Below are positions 55,731 through 64,000 of a DNA stretch of 64,000 nucleotides, piece after piece; position 1 is the stretch's first letter, and each line of letters opens with the position of its first letter. Under the pieces are notes generated by a model that saw only the letters and a program-made list of their open reading frames with translations, made no database searches and was not told where the DNA came from. Origin of the DNA: Bryobacterales bacterium (GTDB lineage Bacteria; Acidobacteriota; Terriglobia; Bryobacterales; Bryobacteraceae); NCBI GenBank assembly GCA_020847045.1, contig JADLCT010000074.1, positions 1 through 64,000 on the forward strand, read 5' to 3'. A program made the translations under genes and the position numbers.

Positions 55731-56216
55731 ATGCCTTCACGCCGCGCCGTGCTGGGCGCGTTCCTGGCCCCTCTGGCCGCTCACGGCCAGGCGCAGGCCA
55801 TCACCGTGCTTGTCCGCAAGGCCCGCCGGGAGCTCCTGCTGCTCAGCGGCGGCCGCGTGGTGCGAACCTACGCCGTCGCGCTGGGACGCACACCCTCAGG
55901 CCCCAAGCGAAGCCAGGGCGACGGCAAAACCCCGGAAGGCGATTACACCATCACGGGACGCAACCGCCGCAGCGCCTATCACCGCTCTCTGCGCATCTCC
56001 TACCCGGACGCATCCGACCGTGCGCGCGCCCGCCGCGCCGGCGTCTCTCCGGGCGGCGACATCATGATCCATGGCCTGCCGAACGGTCTTGGCTCACTCG
56101 GCGCGGCCCATCGCCAGCAAGATTGGACCGAAGGCTGCATCGCCGTCACCAACGAGGAGATCGAGGAGATCTGGCGTCTGGTGCCCGACGGCGCCGCCAT
56201 CCGCATCGAGCCCTGA
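55731..56216 (+). CDS. YkuD-type L,D-transpeptidase
   Basis: 161 residues with a short signal-like N-terminus (RRAVLGAFLAPLAAHGQAQA). The YkuD catalytic pair is visible: His114 in MIHGLPNG and Cys136 in DWTEGCIAVTNEE. These enzymes form 3-3 peptidoglycan cross-links or attach lipoproteins. Compact for the family. Confidence 0.87.
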   Translation: MPSRRAVLGAFLAPLAAHGQAQAITVLVRKARRELLLLSGGRVVRTYAVALGRTPSGPKRSQGDGKTPEGDYTITGRNRRSAYHRSLRISYPDASDRARARRAGVSPGGDIMIHGLPNGLGSLGAAHRQQDWTEGCIAVTNEEIEEIWRLVPDGAAIRIEP

Positions 56217-56299
56217 TCCTGCGCGCGGATCTCCTCCGCGCCTCACTCTCCCCGCGACCTGGTCCCGGCCGCGCTATACAATGCCCTTGGAGGGTTTCC

Positions 56300-57499
56300 T
56301 TGTTCACCGCAACCGCCAATCTCATACTCCCCAGCACCGTTACCGGTTCTTTTCCCCGTCCCCGCTGGTTCGACGTCAGCATGTGGGGCAAACCACTGGA
56401 CACCTGCATGCTCGACGTCCACTTCCGCGAGAAGTTCCAGGACGCCCTGGCCGTCGTCATGAGCGATCAGGAACGCGCCGGCCTCGACATCCTCTGCCAT
56501 GGCGATTTTCATGTCGACGAGGACCTTGCCGGCCGCGCCTGGCACCACTACCCGCTTCAGCGTTGGGCCGGCTTCGAAGGCGACCACCTGCAACCCGAGG
56601 AGACCACCGCCCCCTGGCTCCACTATCCTCCCGGCACTCTGCTGAACGAGATCTACACCGGCTGGCGCTGGCCCCACGTCACCGGCAAAATCGAACACCG
56701 CCCGCTCGACTATCCCAAACTGTGGCGCCTCGCCCAGTCGAAAACGCGCAAGCCGGTTAAGTTCGGCACCTGCTGCTCCCAGGTGATGGCCCTCTTCCTG
56801 GACATCCACACGCCGCACTACAAGGACAAGCGCGAGGTCATCTGGGACATGGCCGTCGCCATGAACAAGGAGTTGCTCGCCCTGCGCGACGCCGGCTGCC
56901 GCGTCATCCAGATCGAGGAGCCCACCTTCCACTTCATGGCCAACACCTACGGCAAGGACCACGAGGAGGTGCGCTTCATGATCGACGCCTTCAACCGCGA
57001 GGTGGAAGGTCTCGACGATGTGGAGCTGTGGATCCACACCTGCTGGGGCAATCCGAACATGCAGCGCGTCATGGACGACACCAGCTATGCCAACTCCATT
57101 GAAATCTATCTGGAGCGCTGCCGCGGCGATGTCTGGACGCTCGAAATGAAGGACCGCAACCAGAAGGACATCGAACTCTTCGCGCCCTTCAAGAACAGCC
57201 TCAAAAAGAAGATCGCCATCGGCGCCGTCAGCCACCGCGTCCTGCAGGCCGACCGCCCCGAGGAGGTGGCGGCCGAAATTCGCAAGGCTCTGCAATACAT
57301 CCCCGCCGAGAAGCTGATCATCTCGAGCGACTGCGGCTTCGGCCGGCAGGGTTGCAACCGGGAGATCGCCTTCTACAAGGCCAGCGCCATCGCGCAGGGC
57401 TGCAACATCGTGCGCAAGGAACTCGGCCTGCCCGAAACCGAGGTGCCCGCCGCCAACCCCATGCTGCAGGTTGACGTCGTACCGGGACGCAAACGCTAA
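56300..57499 (+). CDS. MetE-like cobalamin-independent methionine synthase C-terminal-domain protein
   Basis: 399 residues from a TTG at 56300, chosen because GGAGGG lies 5 bases upstream and the family motif LPSTVTGSFPRP follows within 12 residues; an ATG at 56281 is in another frame. It has a TIM-barrel with GHTCWGN-like HTCWGNPN and SDCGFGRQG, the zinc-site Cys/His pattern of MetE C-terminal domains. Full MetE is about 750 residues; the N-terminal half is missing. It may transfer a methyl group from a substrate other than folate. Not part of the sahR-ahcY unit but consistent with one-carbon metabolism. Confidence 0.78.
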   Translation: MFTATANLILPSTVTGSFPRPRWFDVSMWGKPLDTCMLDVHFREKFQDALAVVMSDQERAGLDILCHGDFHVDEDLAGRAWHHYPLQRWAGFEGDHLQPEETTAPWLHYPPGTLLNEIYTGWRWPHVTGKIEHRPLDYPKLWRLAQSKTRKPVKFGTCCSQVMALFLDIHTPHYKDKREVIWDMAVAMNKELLALRDAGCRVIQIEEPTFHFMANTYGKDHEEVRFMIDAFNREVEGLDDVELWIHTCWGNPNMQRVMDDTSYANSIEIYLERCRGDVWTLEMKDRNQKDIELFAPFKNSLKKKIAIGAVSHRVLQADRPEEVAAEIRKALQYIPAEKLIISSDCGFGRQGCNREIAFYKASAIAQGCNIVRKELGLPETEVPAANPMLQVDVVPGRKR

Positions 57500-57502
57500 C
57501 GG

Positions 57503-58528
57503 CTACGCATCACTGTTCCGGCGCGCCGCCTTGTCGCGGTACATCGCCTCGTCGGCGCGCCTTACCAAGCCGGCCATCGTCTCGCCAGCCCTGTACGACG
57601 TCACGCCAATCGCCCCATCCACGCGCACCTTCGCCGTTCCGCCCGCCGCCTCCACCGTGTAGTCGCCGAACACCCATTGCCGGATGCGGCCCACCAGCGC
57701 CTCCACCTCGCCTCCCTCGCATCCCGCAATCACGATGAACTCATCGCCTCCCCACCGCCCCACCGTATCCACGGGCCGGAACAACGGCTTCAACTCGCGC
57801 GCGAACTGCCGCAACAGGTGGTCTCCCGCCTGGTGTCCGTACCGGTCGTTCACCGGTTTGAAGCCGTTCAGGTCGATCATGATCACGGAGAACGGTTGCG
57901 CGCTCGCCATCAACTTCTCCATGTGGCGCTCCACCGCCCGCCGGTTCTCCAGCCCCGTCAGCGAGTCGTGCAGCGCCAACTGCTCGCTTTCGGCCAGCTT
58001 CGTCCGGTAGCTGTCCACCTGCGCCCGCAGCCGCGCCGCCGACTCCTCGCCCTCCTTCACCATCTTTTCCACCGAGAGGTTCACCTGCCGGATGCTCTCC
58101 GACAACGACGCCCTCATCTGCTGCAGGTTGTCCAGCGCCGCCACCTGTTGCAACCGGCGGCTGATTCCGGTGAACTGCCCGGCGTACCTCTGGTCTCTCT
58201 CCGTCAACGACTGCACGCTCTCGGCCACCGAGCGCACCAGGTCGCACACCTCCACCGTCGTTTGCGACATGTAGGCGCACGCCGCCTGCGTCCACTGCGC
58301 CAGTTCGGCTTCCACGCTTTGTCCGGTCTCGGCAAACTCTTCCGCGCTCGATCCCGCCGTCACGCGCTCCTTCAACGCCAGAAGACTGCGCGCAAACTCG
58401 CCGCCTCCCTGCGGGCACACACTCGAACCACTCCGCGCCATCGCCGACAACGCCGTCCGGTAGCTGTCCACCACGGCGGGCAATACCGCCTCGGCACTGG
58501 AATCCAAATATCTCTTCAGGGAGATCAC
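57503..58528 (-). CDS. GGDEF diguanylate cyclase
   Basis: 341 residues from a GTG at 58528. An N-terminal helical region (about 1-165) with coiled-coil character precedes the GGDEF domain: DSLTGLENRRAVERHM, FKPVNDRYGHQAGDHLL and the active GRWGGDEF near residue 262. It makes cyclic di-GMP from two GTP. No TM is evident. It is convergent with the MetE-like gene, 3 bases apart. Confidence 0.92.
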   Translation of the reverse strand: MISLKRYLDSSAEAVLPAVVDSYRTALSAMARSGSSVCPQGGGEFARSLLALKERVTAGSSAEEFAETGQSVEAELAQWTQAACAYMSQTTVEVCDLVRSVAESVQSLTERDQRYAGQFTGISRRLQQVAALDNLQQMRASLSESIRQVNLSVEKMVKEGEESAARLRAQVDSYRTKLAESEQLALHDSLTGLENRRAVERHMEKLMASAQPFSVIMIDLNGFKPVNDRYGHQAGDHLLRQFARELKPLFRPVDTVGRWGGDEFIVIAGCEGGEVEALVGRIRQWVFGDYTVEAAGGTAKVRVDGAIGVTSYRAGETMAGLVRRADEAMYRDKAARRNSDA

Positions 58529-58614
58529 AACGGCCTTATCGGACTATCCAGAGCGAATTCCTGGTCCGATTCGCACCTACTCCCACTGGCCTGGCGCACC
58601 TCCCCGCGCGCGAG

Positions 58615-58620
58615 TAAAAT
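58615..58620 (+). promoter_or_regulatory. Putative -10 element TAAAAT, leaderless context
   Basis: TAAAAT ends 8 bases before the ATG at 58629. No SD lies there and no clear -35 is seen. A start 7-8 bases downstream would make a leaderless mRNA. Confidence 0.4.
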
Positions 58621-58628
58621 CAAGACGT

Positions 58629-59261
58629 ATGCGGAAACTCCTGTTGTTTACCCTGGCGGCCTCCCTGGCCATGGCCGCCGGCAAGCCTGAAAAGGGCTTC
58701 ACCAGCCTGTTCAACGGCAAGAACTTCGACGGCTGGACCATCGCCAAGGAAAACGAATCCACCTTCTCGGTGAAAGACGGCGCCATTGTCGCCAACGGAC
58801 CACGTTGCCATCTCTATTACACGGGCAAGGTGGGCAACCATTCCTTCACCAACTTTGAACTGAAGGTCGACGTGATGACCAAGCCCAATTCCAACGGCGG
58901 CATCTACTTCGCCACGCAGTACCTGGAGAAGGGCTGGCCGGAGAAAGGCTTCGAGGTGCAGGTGAACAACACGTTCGAAAAGGACCCGCGCAAAACGGGC
59001 AGCCTCTACCAGGTGCAGGATTACAAGGACCGCGCCGCCAGCGACGACAAATGGTTCACCGAGCACATCATCGTCAAAGGGAAAAACGTGCAGGTGTTCG
59101 TCGACGGCAAGAAGGTGGTGGACTGGACCCAGCCCGAAGGCTACGCCGGCCCGCCCAACACCCCCGGACGCGTCCTGCAGCCCGGCACCTTCGCCCTGCA
59201 GGGCCATGATCCCGGCTCGACCATCTTTTACAAGAATATTCGTGTCAAGATGTTGAAGTAG
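58629..59261 (+). CDS. Secreted DUF1080 family protein (3-keto-disaccharide-hydrolase-like)
   Basis: 210 residues with a signal peptide (LLLFTLAASLAMA). DUF1080 features: GFTSLFNGKNFDGWTI and GGIYFATQYLEKGWPEKGFEVQVNN, a concanavalin-like jelly roll. Members bind or hydrolyse 3-keto-disaccharides in Planctomycetes and Acidobacteria; catalytic activity of this copy is not shown. A perfect hairpin follows. Confidence 0.9.
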   Translation: MRKLLLFTLAASLAMAAGKPEKGFTSLFNGKNFDGWTIAKENESTFSVKDGAIVANGPRCHLYYTGKVGNHSFTNFELKVDVMTKPNSNGGIYFATQYLEKGWPEKGFEVQVNNTFEKDPRKTGSLYQVQDYKDRAASDDKWFTEHIIVKGKNVQVFVDGKKVVDWTQPEGYAGPPNTPGRVLQPGTFALQGHDPGSTIFYKNIRVKMLK

Positions 59262-59288
59262 GCGCGCCGCCAACGGTGCGCGACAACG

Positions 59289-59320
59289 AAACGGCGGCCC
59301 ATGTGGGGGGCCGCCGTTTT
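59289..59320. terminator. Bidirectional hairpin terminator between DUF1080 and RNase genes
   Basis: AAACGGCGGCCC (59289-59300) pairs with GGGCCGCCGTTTT (59308-59320) around a 7-base loop. T-rich on the plus side and A-rich on the other, it can end transcripts from both convergent genes. Confidence 0.9.
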
Positions 59321-59360
59321 GCTTTGATGATGACCCGGCTCAGCCAGGCTCAGGCCAGGC

Positions 59361-62096
59361 TCAGGCCATGTCGAACTTCTCGGGATGAATCAACCCGTCC
59401 GCCGTCACCAGCACCGGCCGCCCGAGAATCTCCTCGAGTTCCTCCAGATACTGGTTGCCCGTCGCGTTGATCACACTGGCCACCTCGGGGTGCACGCGCA
59501 GCAGCACCTCCTTGCCCTCCAGCGCCGGCGCGATCTTGTAGGCCTCCGTGATGATCTCGCTCATTACCGTGCCGGAACTCTTGATATAGCCCGAGCCCTC
59601 GCACGTCGTGCACGGCTGGCACAACGCCCGTTCAAGCGACTGCTTTACACGGCGCCGCGTGATCGCCACCAGCCCGAAATCGTTGAACTGGAGAATCTTG
59701 TACGGTGCGCGGTCGCTCCGCATGGCCTCTTCCAGCGCCTGCCTCACCTTCTGCCGGTTGCGCCGCTCGGCCAGGTCGATGAAGTCCACCACGATGATGC
59801 CGCCCAGATCGCGCAACCGGATCTGCCGCGCAATCTCCTTCACGGCCTCCGTGTTCGTCTTCACGATCGTGTCTTCCAGGCGGTTCGATTTGCCCACATA
59901 CTTGCCCGTGTTCACGTCGATGGCCACCAGCGCCTCGGTCTGGTTGATCACAATGTAGCCGCCCGACTTCAGCCACACCTTCGGCCGCAGCGCCTTGTCC
60001 AACTCCTCGGTGATCTTGAACGCGTCAAAGATGGGAACCGGCCGCGTGTAGAGCTTCACCCGGCTCATCATCGCCGGCTGGAACCGTTCCAGGAAGGCCA
60101 GAATCGACTCGAACGTATCTTCGTTGTCCACCCAGACGGCCTTGAACTGGTCGCTCGCCTGGTCGCGCAGCGTGCGCTGCACCAGTTCCAGATCGTGATG
60201 CAGCAACACAGGCGCCGGCCGCTTCTCCGCCTTCTTGCGGATGTCCAGCCACAGGCTGTACAGGAAGTTCATATCGGCGGCGATCTCGGCCTCCGGCTTC
60301 CCCTCGCCCGCCGTACGCACGATGAAACCGCCTGTCATGCCCTGCGAATGGGTGGACAGCACCCGCTTCAAACGGACGCGTTCGTCGTCGGTGCCCACCT
60401 TGCGCGACACGCCGTTGTGATCGAGCGTGGGCATGTACACCACGTAGCGCCCCGGAATGGCCACGTGCGAGGTGATGCGCGCGCCCTTCTGCCCCAGAGG
60501 CTCCTTGGCGATTTGAACGATGATCTCCTGGCCTTCCTTCAGAAGGTCGGTGATGAGCGGCAACGGCGGCCGCTCGCGTTCGCGGTCGCGCCGGTCGCCG
60601 CGGCCTTCACGGCCATCCCGCCCTTCACGGCCCTCGCGCCCTTCACGGCCCTCGCGGCGCTCACGGCGCTCTCCGCCTTCCACCTCGGTGCGCGCCTGTT
60701 GCGTGTCACTCTCGAAGTCCGTCCCGGCAACGGGATCGAGCGAGCCTTCCAGGTCGCGCGTTTCCAGTTGCTGCGCCGGCGCATTCTCTGCGCGCTCGCC
60801 GCTCTGCTCGCCGCTCTGCTCGCCACGTCCGCCCCGCTCGTCACGGCGGCCACCCCGCCGTCCACGGCGGCGCATGCGGCCCGAGCGCGGTTGAATGTAG
60901 CGCGCCGCGGGCTGCTCACGAACCTCGGCCGAGGCTTCTGAAGGATCCTCCGCCACTGCCTCCGCCTCGTCCATCAATGCGTCCAAATCCTGCCCGGACG
61001 GCTGATCCCCGTCTTCGCCGTCACGCAAGAATCCGGCTTCGGAGTCCTGTTCCGCCGCGGCCAGAACCTCTTCGGCGATGTCGCCTTCGGTGATCTCCAG
61101 CGGAAGCCGGGCCGAGTCCTCGTCTCCCTCTTCTTCCGCTTCCTCCACCTCCAGGACAGCCTCTTCCTGCGCTTCGGCCAGCGCCTCGTTCTCCTCGCCG
61201 TACTCCTCAAGACGCGCTTCCACGGCCGCTTCAATGGCCTCGGTCACTTCGTCTTCGGTCATCGGCGCGGCGCCGTTATCCTCGTGCTCGGCCACCAACT
61301 CGAGTGCCAGCGTCGCCGTGCTCTCGCCGTCGTCCTCGTCCTCGTCCGCAGACGGACGGCCGCGATACTTGGCCAGCGATTCGCCGGGTAGAACCAGAGG
61401 CTCGTCCTCCACCTCTGCCTCTGCCTCGGGCGCGTCCACCTCCGGTTCATTCGTCTCGTTCAGGGTTTCGGCCGGGCTGGCGAATTTCGTCTCCGGGAAG
61501 CCCCTCCCGTTCGGCCCCCTCCGGCGGCGGCGTGAACGGCGTCCGCGGCGGTCGCCCTGCTCGTCGCGCGGCTGGCGTCCCTCGGCCGCCGCAGCCAGAT
61601 CGCTTCCGGCCTCATCTGTACCTGTCTCACCGGCGGAGGCGGCGGGTGCGCTGCTGTCCGGCCGTTCAGAGTGTTCTCCCCGGGCGTACCGGCCGTGTTC
61701 TCCACGTTCGCTGCGCTCGCCGCGTTCTCCACGTTCGCTGCGCTCACCACGTTCCCCACGTTCCGGGCGCGCGCCGCGTTCGCCACGTTCACTACGCTCA
61801 CCACGTTCCGCACGAGGCTGCCGTCCCCGGCTGTCGCCCGAACCAACCCGGTCGTACTCCTCACCGGTCTCATCGAAAAAATCGGAGACGTACAGGAAGG
61901 CGTCGCGCTCCAGGCCGATGTTGACAAAGGCGCTTTGCATGCCTGGCAGCACGCGCGTCACCCGTCCTTTATGTATGCTGCCTACCAGCGAGTATTCATT
62001 GGCCCGTTGAAAGTAAACCTCAACCAGTTGCCCATTCTCGAGGATGGCCAGTTTCGTTTCGTGGCGATTGGTGGAAATCACCAACTCTTTTGTCAT
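59361..62096 (-). CDS. rng: Ribonuclease E/G with a huge low-complexity insertion in the S1 domain
   Basis: 911 residues, versus about 490 for RNase G. The S1 domain starts normally (GSIHKGRVTRVLPGMQSAFVNIGLERDAFL), then residues about 77-512 are a low-complexity insertion, after which S1 resumes at DLLKEGQEIIVQIAKEPLGQKGAR. The RNase core follows with catalytic Asp727 (VAIDVNTGKYVG) and Asp771 (VVDFIDLA) and the zinc-link Cys826/829/832 (CQPCTTCEG). The insertion has RGE-type repeats, acidic middle blocks and an RGRR-rich block, probably disordered. SD GGAG is 8 bases upstream. It lies downstream of rodA on the same strand. Function: 5'-end-dependent mRNA and rRNA processing. Confidence 0.93.
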   Translation of the reverse strand: MTKELVISTNRHETKLAILENGQLVEVYFQRANEYSLVGSIHKGRVTRVLPGMQSAFVNIGLERDAFLYVSDFFDETGEEYDRVGSGDSRGRQPRAERGERSERGERGARPERGERGERSERGERGERSERGEHGRYARGEHSERPDSSAPAASAGETGTDEAGSDLAAAAEGRQPRDEQGDRRGRRSRRRRRGPNGRGFPETKFASPAETLNETNEPEVDAPEAEAEVEDEPLVLPGESLAKYRGRPSADEDEDDGESTATLALELVAEHEDNGAAPMTEDEVTEAIEAAVEARLEEYGEENEALAEAQEEAVLEVEEAEEEGDEDSARLPLEITEGDIAEEVLAAAEQDSEAGFLRDGEDGDQPSGQDLDALMDEAEAVAEDPSEASAEVREQPAARYIQPRSGRMRRRGRRGGRRDERGGRGEQSGEQSGERAENAPAQQLETRDLEGSLDPVAGTDFESDTQQARTEVEGGERRERREGREGREGREGRDGREGRGDRRDRERERPPLPLITDLLKEGQEIIVQIAKEPLGQKGARITSHVAIPGRYVVYMPTLDHNGVSRKVGTDDERVRLKRVLSTHSQGMTGGFIVRTAGEGKPEAEIAADMNFLYSLWLDIRKKAEKRPAPVLLHHDLELVQRTLRDQASDQFKAVWVDNEDTFESILAFLERFQPAMMSRVKLYTRPVPIFDAFKITEELDKALRPKVWLKSGGYIVINQTEALVAIDVNTGKYVGKSNRLEDTIVKTNTEAVKEIARQIRLRDLGGIIVVDFIDLAERRNRQKVRQALEEAMRSDRAPYKILQFNDFGLVAITRRRVKQSLERALCQPCTTCEGSGYIKSSGTVMSEIITEAYKIAPALEGKEVLLRVHPEVASVINATGNQYLEELEEILGRPVLVTADGLIHPEKFDMA
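60597..60674 (-). repeat. REG/GRE amino-acid repeat region in the RNase gene
   Basis: Encodes residues about 475-500, a run of GER/REG/REGRDG units just before S1 resumes. DNA is a short-period repeat of CGGGAGGGC-type units (minus strand). Confidence 0.8.
61698..61802 (-). repeat. RGERSE repeat region in the RNase gene
   Basis: Encodes residues about 99-133 made of tandem ERGERS/ERGERG units. The DNA has imperfect 12- and 18-base repeats, a likely slippage site that keeps the frame. Confidence 0.8.
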
Positions 62097-62361
62097 CAGG
62101 AATCTCCGTTCGGAAGACGGAGCTGGAAAGATTCAGGGCCGGCAACAGGAGCGTGGCGCCAGAAGGCCCGGAGCAGACTTTGTCTCCCGCCTCCACCTCG
62201 CCGGACCAGCCGGCGCTTGTGCGCGCGCATGGACATGCGCGCCTCGAACCATGTGTGCGCGGGAAACCGGGCGGGTTCGCGCGCCCCGGCCTCCTATCCT
62301 GTTTCCGGACAGCCGCCCACGGCGTCTTGGTTCGCCCTAACCTTTGTGCAGCCGCTTCCAT

Positions 62362-63456
62362 TTAATTCACAAACCGCCGGAGCCGGACATTGTTCACGAG
62401 CCCCAGCATCATAAATGTCGACAACATGTTGGATCCGCCGAAGGACATGAGGGGAAGTGGAATGCCCGTCACGGGCATCAACCCCACCACCATGCCGACA
62501 TTCACCAACAGGTGAAACAACAACAAAGCCGCGACCCCCATGCAGATGTACATCCCCGCCCGGTCAGGCGCCGTCTGTGCATTTTGCACCACCTGCATCA
62601 GAAGCCAAAAATACAGTATCAGTACTACGACAACTCCTACAAACCCATGCTCCTCGCCAAACGTGGCGAAGACAAAATCCGTATGAGGAACCGGAAGGAA
62701 CCGCAACTGGGTCTGCGACCCTTGCGTCACTCCGCGTCCCCACATGCCGCCGGATCCAATCGCAATCTTCGATTGGACCACCTGGTAACCGGATCCACGC
62801 GGATCCGACTCCGGGTTTAGAAAAGTCTCAATCCGCGCCTTCCGGTAGTCTGCCAGAAGATGATGATAAGCAATCCATGACACGCCTGCCATCAATACAG
62901 CGCCAATCACAATGTATCGCAACCGGAGACCGGCCAGAAATACACCAATAGCCAGCACCGGCAAGTACGTCAGCGACGTCCCCAAATCCGGCTCTCGTTC
63001 CACAAGAACCCAGGGAACCGCCACTAAAGCTCCTAGTTTCAACAACTCACGAACCCCCAGCGTATCCCGCCGGGACTCCGTCAGAAACCGGGCTACCAGC
63101 AATATTATCATCAGTTTGGCGAACTCGGATACCTGGAACAACAGGCCGGGCAACTGAATCCACCGCCGTGCGCCGCCAATCGACTTCCCCGATACCAGCA
63201 CCACCAGCAGCAACACCACCGTCGTGATGTAGATGACGGGGATCTGTCCCAACAGCGTGTGGTAGTCCACCGAGGCGATGAACCACATCAAGACCAACCC
63301 CAACAGGATGTACAACACCTGCTTCCACCACGCGTTCGTCCACACCGGAAACTCATGCGTGGCCGAATAAATCTGCAGCACCCCGATCGAACAAATCGTC
63401 AAGGCGATGGCCAGCAAGCCCCAATCGAGATCTCGGAATGACCGGTAGGATGACAT
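62362..63456 (-). CDS. rodA: Rod-shape protein RodA (SEDS peptidoglycan polymerase)
   Basis: 364 residues with about ten membrane helices. SEDS features: GGARRWIQLPGLLFQVSEFAK, VEREPDLGTSL with conserved Asp, and a C-terminal PVTGIPLPLMSFGGSNML. It polymerises lipid II for cell elongation. The ATG at 63456 precedes MSSYRSF; an in-frame ATG 12 codons earlier lacks family residues. rodA and the RNase gene lie in the usual shape-gene neighbourhood, 265 bases apart; I see no gene in that gap. Confidence 0.94.
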   Translation of the reverse strand: MSSYRSFRDLDWGLLAIALTICSIGVLQIYSATHEFPVWTNAWWKQVLYILLGLVLMWFIASVDYHTLLGQIPVIYITTVVLLLVVLVSGKSIGGARRWIQLPGLLFQVSEFAKLMIILLVARFLTESRRDTLGVRELLKLGALVAVPWVLVEREPDLGTSLTYLPVLAIGVFLAGLRLRYIVIGAVLMAGVSWIAYHHLLADYRKARIETFLNPESDPRGSGYQVVQSKIAIGSGGMWGRGVTQGSQTQLRFLPVPHTDFVFATFGEEHGFVGVVVVLILYFWLLMQVVQNAQTAPDRAGMYICMGVAALLLFHLLVNVGMVVGLMPVTGIPLPLMSFGGSNMLSTFMMLGLVNNVRLRRFVN

Positions 63457-63630
63457 GAACCGCCAACGGGAAGCGACCGGGCGCCGCTCCACAACCTATT
63501 ATGTGCGACAGCGGCGCCGCCCGGCGGCCCGAATTCCCGTTTCCCGCAATCCGCACGGCAGTCACCTGTAATCTTGCCCCACGCCCCAGCGTCCAATAGA
63601 CTCAAGAGGGAAGGTTCTACGCCCTCGCTC

Positions 63631-63918
63631 ATGGCCGTGGTCGGCGTACTCACTCTCGAACTGCACATCGAAGGCGCGCATTCTCTCAAGGACAAGCGCC
63701 ACCTGGTCAAGGGCCTGAAAGACCGTCTTCGTTCGAGGCACAACGTCGCCGTGGCGGAGACCGATTTTCAGGACGCCTGGCAGCGATCGCGCCTGATGGC
63801 TGTCACGGTATCAGGCGAACGGAGGCGCGCCGAACAGGTGCTGCAGGCCGTCGAAAGGGATGCGGCGCACATCGCCGGCGGCGCGCTGGTAGGCGCTTGG
63901 ACAGAATGGATTGAATGA
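63631..63918 (+). CDS. ylxP: DUF503/YlxP family protein
   Basis: 95 residues. VGVLTLELHIEGAHSLKDKRHLVKGLKDRL and the later AETDFQDAWQRS match YlxP (DUF503). YlxP genes normally sit between infB and rbfA. Here the upstream neighbour is divergent rodA, so infB has been separated, but rbfA follows 3 bases later as expected. Function unknown; linked to ribosome biogenesis. Confidence 0.92.
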   Translation: MAVVGVLTLELHIEGAHSLKDKRHLVKGLKDRLRSRHNVAVAETDFQDAWQRSRLMAVTVSGERRRAEQVLQAVERDAAHIAGGALVGAWTEWIE

Positions 63919-63921
63919 CTT

Positions 63922-64000
63922 ATGGAAGCCCGGCGCTCCGAGCGCGTGGCCGAAGCGCTACGCGAGGAACTCGGTGAAATCATCAACTACGAACTGAACG
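63922..64000 (+). CDS. rbfA: Ribosome-binding factor A, N-terminal part only
   Basis: Partial. ATG at 63922, then EARRSERVAEALREELGEIINYEL runs to the window edge. The sequence and its place after ylxP match RbfA, which helps mature the 30S subunit. The rest lies beyond 64000. Confidence 0.88.
   Translation, partial: MEARRSERVAEALREELGEIINYELN

Noticed and set aside
60561..61868. CRISPR-like or mobile repeat array
   Set aside because: The repeats are codon-phase low-complexity units (RGE, REG) with no regular spacers and lie wholly within the RNase frame.
62097..62361. Possible gene between rodA and the RNase gene
   Set aside because: Only short frames without SD or domain; I see no convincing gene or hairpin in this 265-base gap.

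Overview
This window looks like a chromosomal segment of a high-GC, Gram-negative soil bacterium. It is most likely an acidobacterium of the Bryobacterales/Solibacter type. That placement is inferred from gene content: many secreted Gfo/Idh/MocA oxidoreductases, a DUF1080 protein, HTH-TM-propeller regulators, periplasmic cytochromes c, hopanoid genes, and a rodA/RNase G-E pair. I see no rRNA, tRNA, CRISPR array, prophage or insertion sequence. Genes are dense, often overlap by 1 to 40 bases, and use GTG and TTG starts freely.

Layout. 1-2863: tail of a Gld-type ABC transporter (permease end, GldG-like protein, DUF4340 protein). 2876-4773: NAD salvage pair (nicotinate phosphoribosyltransferase and nicotinamidase). 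4821-9643: secreted monoheme protein, FMN alpha-hydroxyacid oxidase, periplasmic propeller, tetraheme cytochrome and D-2-hydroxyacid dehydrogenase. 9640-13261: secreted Gfo/Idh protein facing recG and rsmD. 13267-18331: DUF3604-like secreted protein and a trypsin-fold protease, convergent. 18464-21750: hopanoid side-chain operon hpnJ, two SMR-like transporters, hpnI. 21852-29743: a secreted hypothetical on the minus strand, then a plus-strand run with thioesterase, prolyl oligopeptidase, aminotransferase, amidase, NIPSNAP protein and amidohydrolase. 29747-34573: minus-strand HerA-type ATPase, class III CoA-transferase and a secreted nitrilase-fold protein. 34677-38159: PfpI protein and an ABC exporter whose permease is fused to a degenerate amidohydrolase. 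38175-39547: aldo/keto reductase preceded by a promoter, an 18-codon ORF, several RNA stems and a terminator. 39626-42129: divergent sahR-like regulator and ahcY. 42214-43954: two overlapping exported nitrilase-fold proteins. 43982-50408: minus-strand block with a PHD/RING-like zinc protein, a membrane HTH-propeller regulator, sorbosone-dehydrogenase-like protein, carbonic anhydrase, double RidA and diheme cytochrome c. 50434-57499: plus-strand run with two Gfo/Idh proteins, MFS transporter, SoxC/SoxD-like pair, L,D-transpeptidase and a MetE-like enzyme. 57503-64000: diguanylate cyclase, DUF1080 protein, RNase E/G with a very large disordered insertion, rodA, ylxP and the start of rbfA.

How genes work together. 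The clearest units are NAD salvage (pncB with pncA), SAM-cycle control (sahR with ahcY), hopanoid head-group synthesis with a possible dedicated flippase, and periplasmic sulfite or sulfur oxidation (SoxC/SoxD-like with a translationally coupled MFS carrier). Cell-shape and RNA-decay genes are paired (rodA with rne/rng). The most unusual items are the permease-amidohydrolase fusion, the leader RNA with its small ORF at 39.2-39.5 kb, the two SMR genes inside the hopanoid operon, and the RNase E/G insertion.
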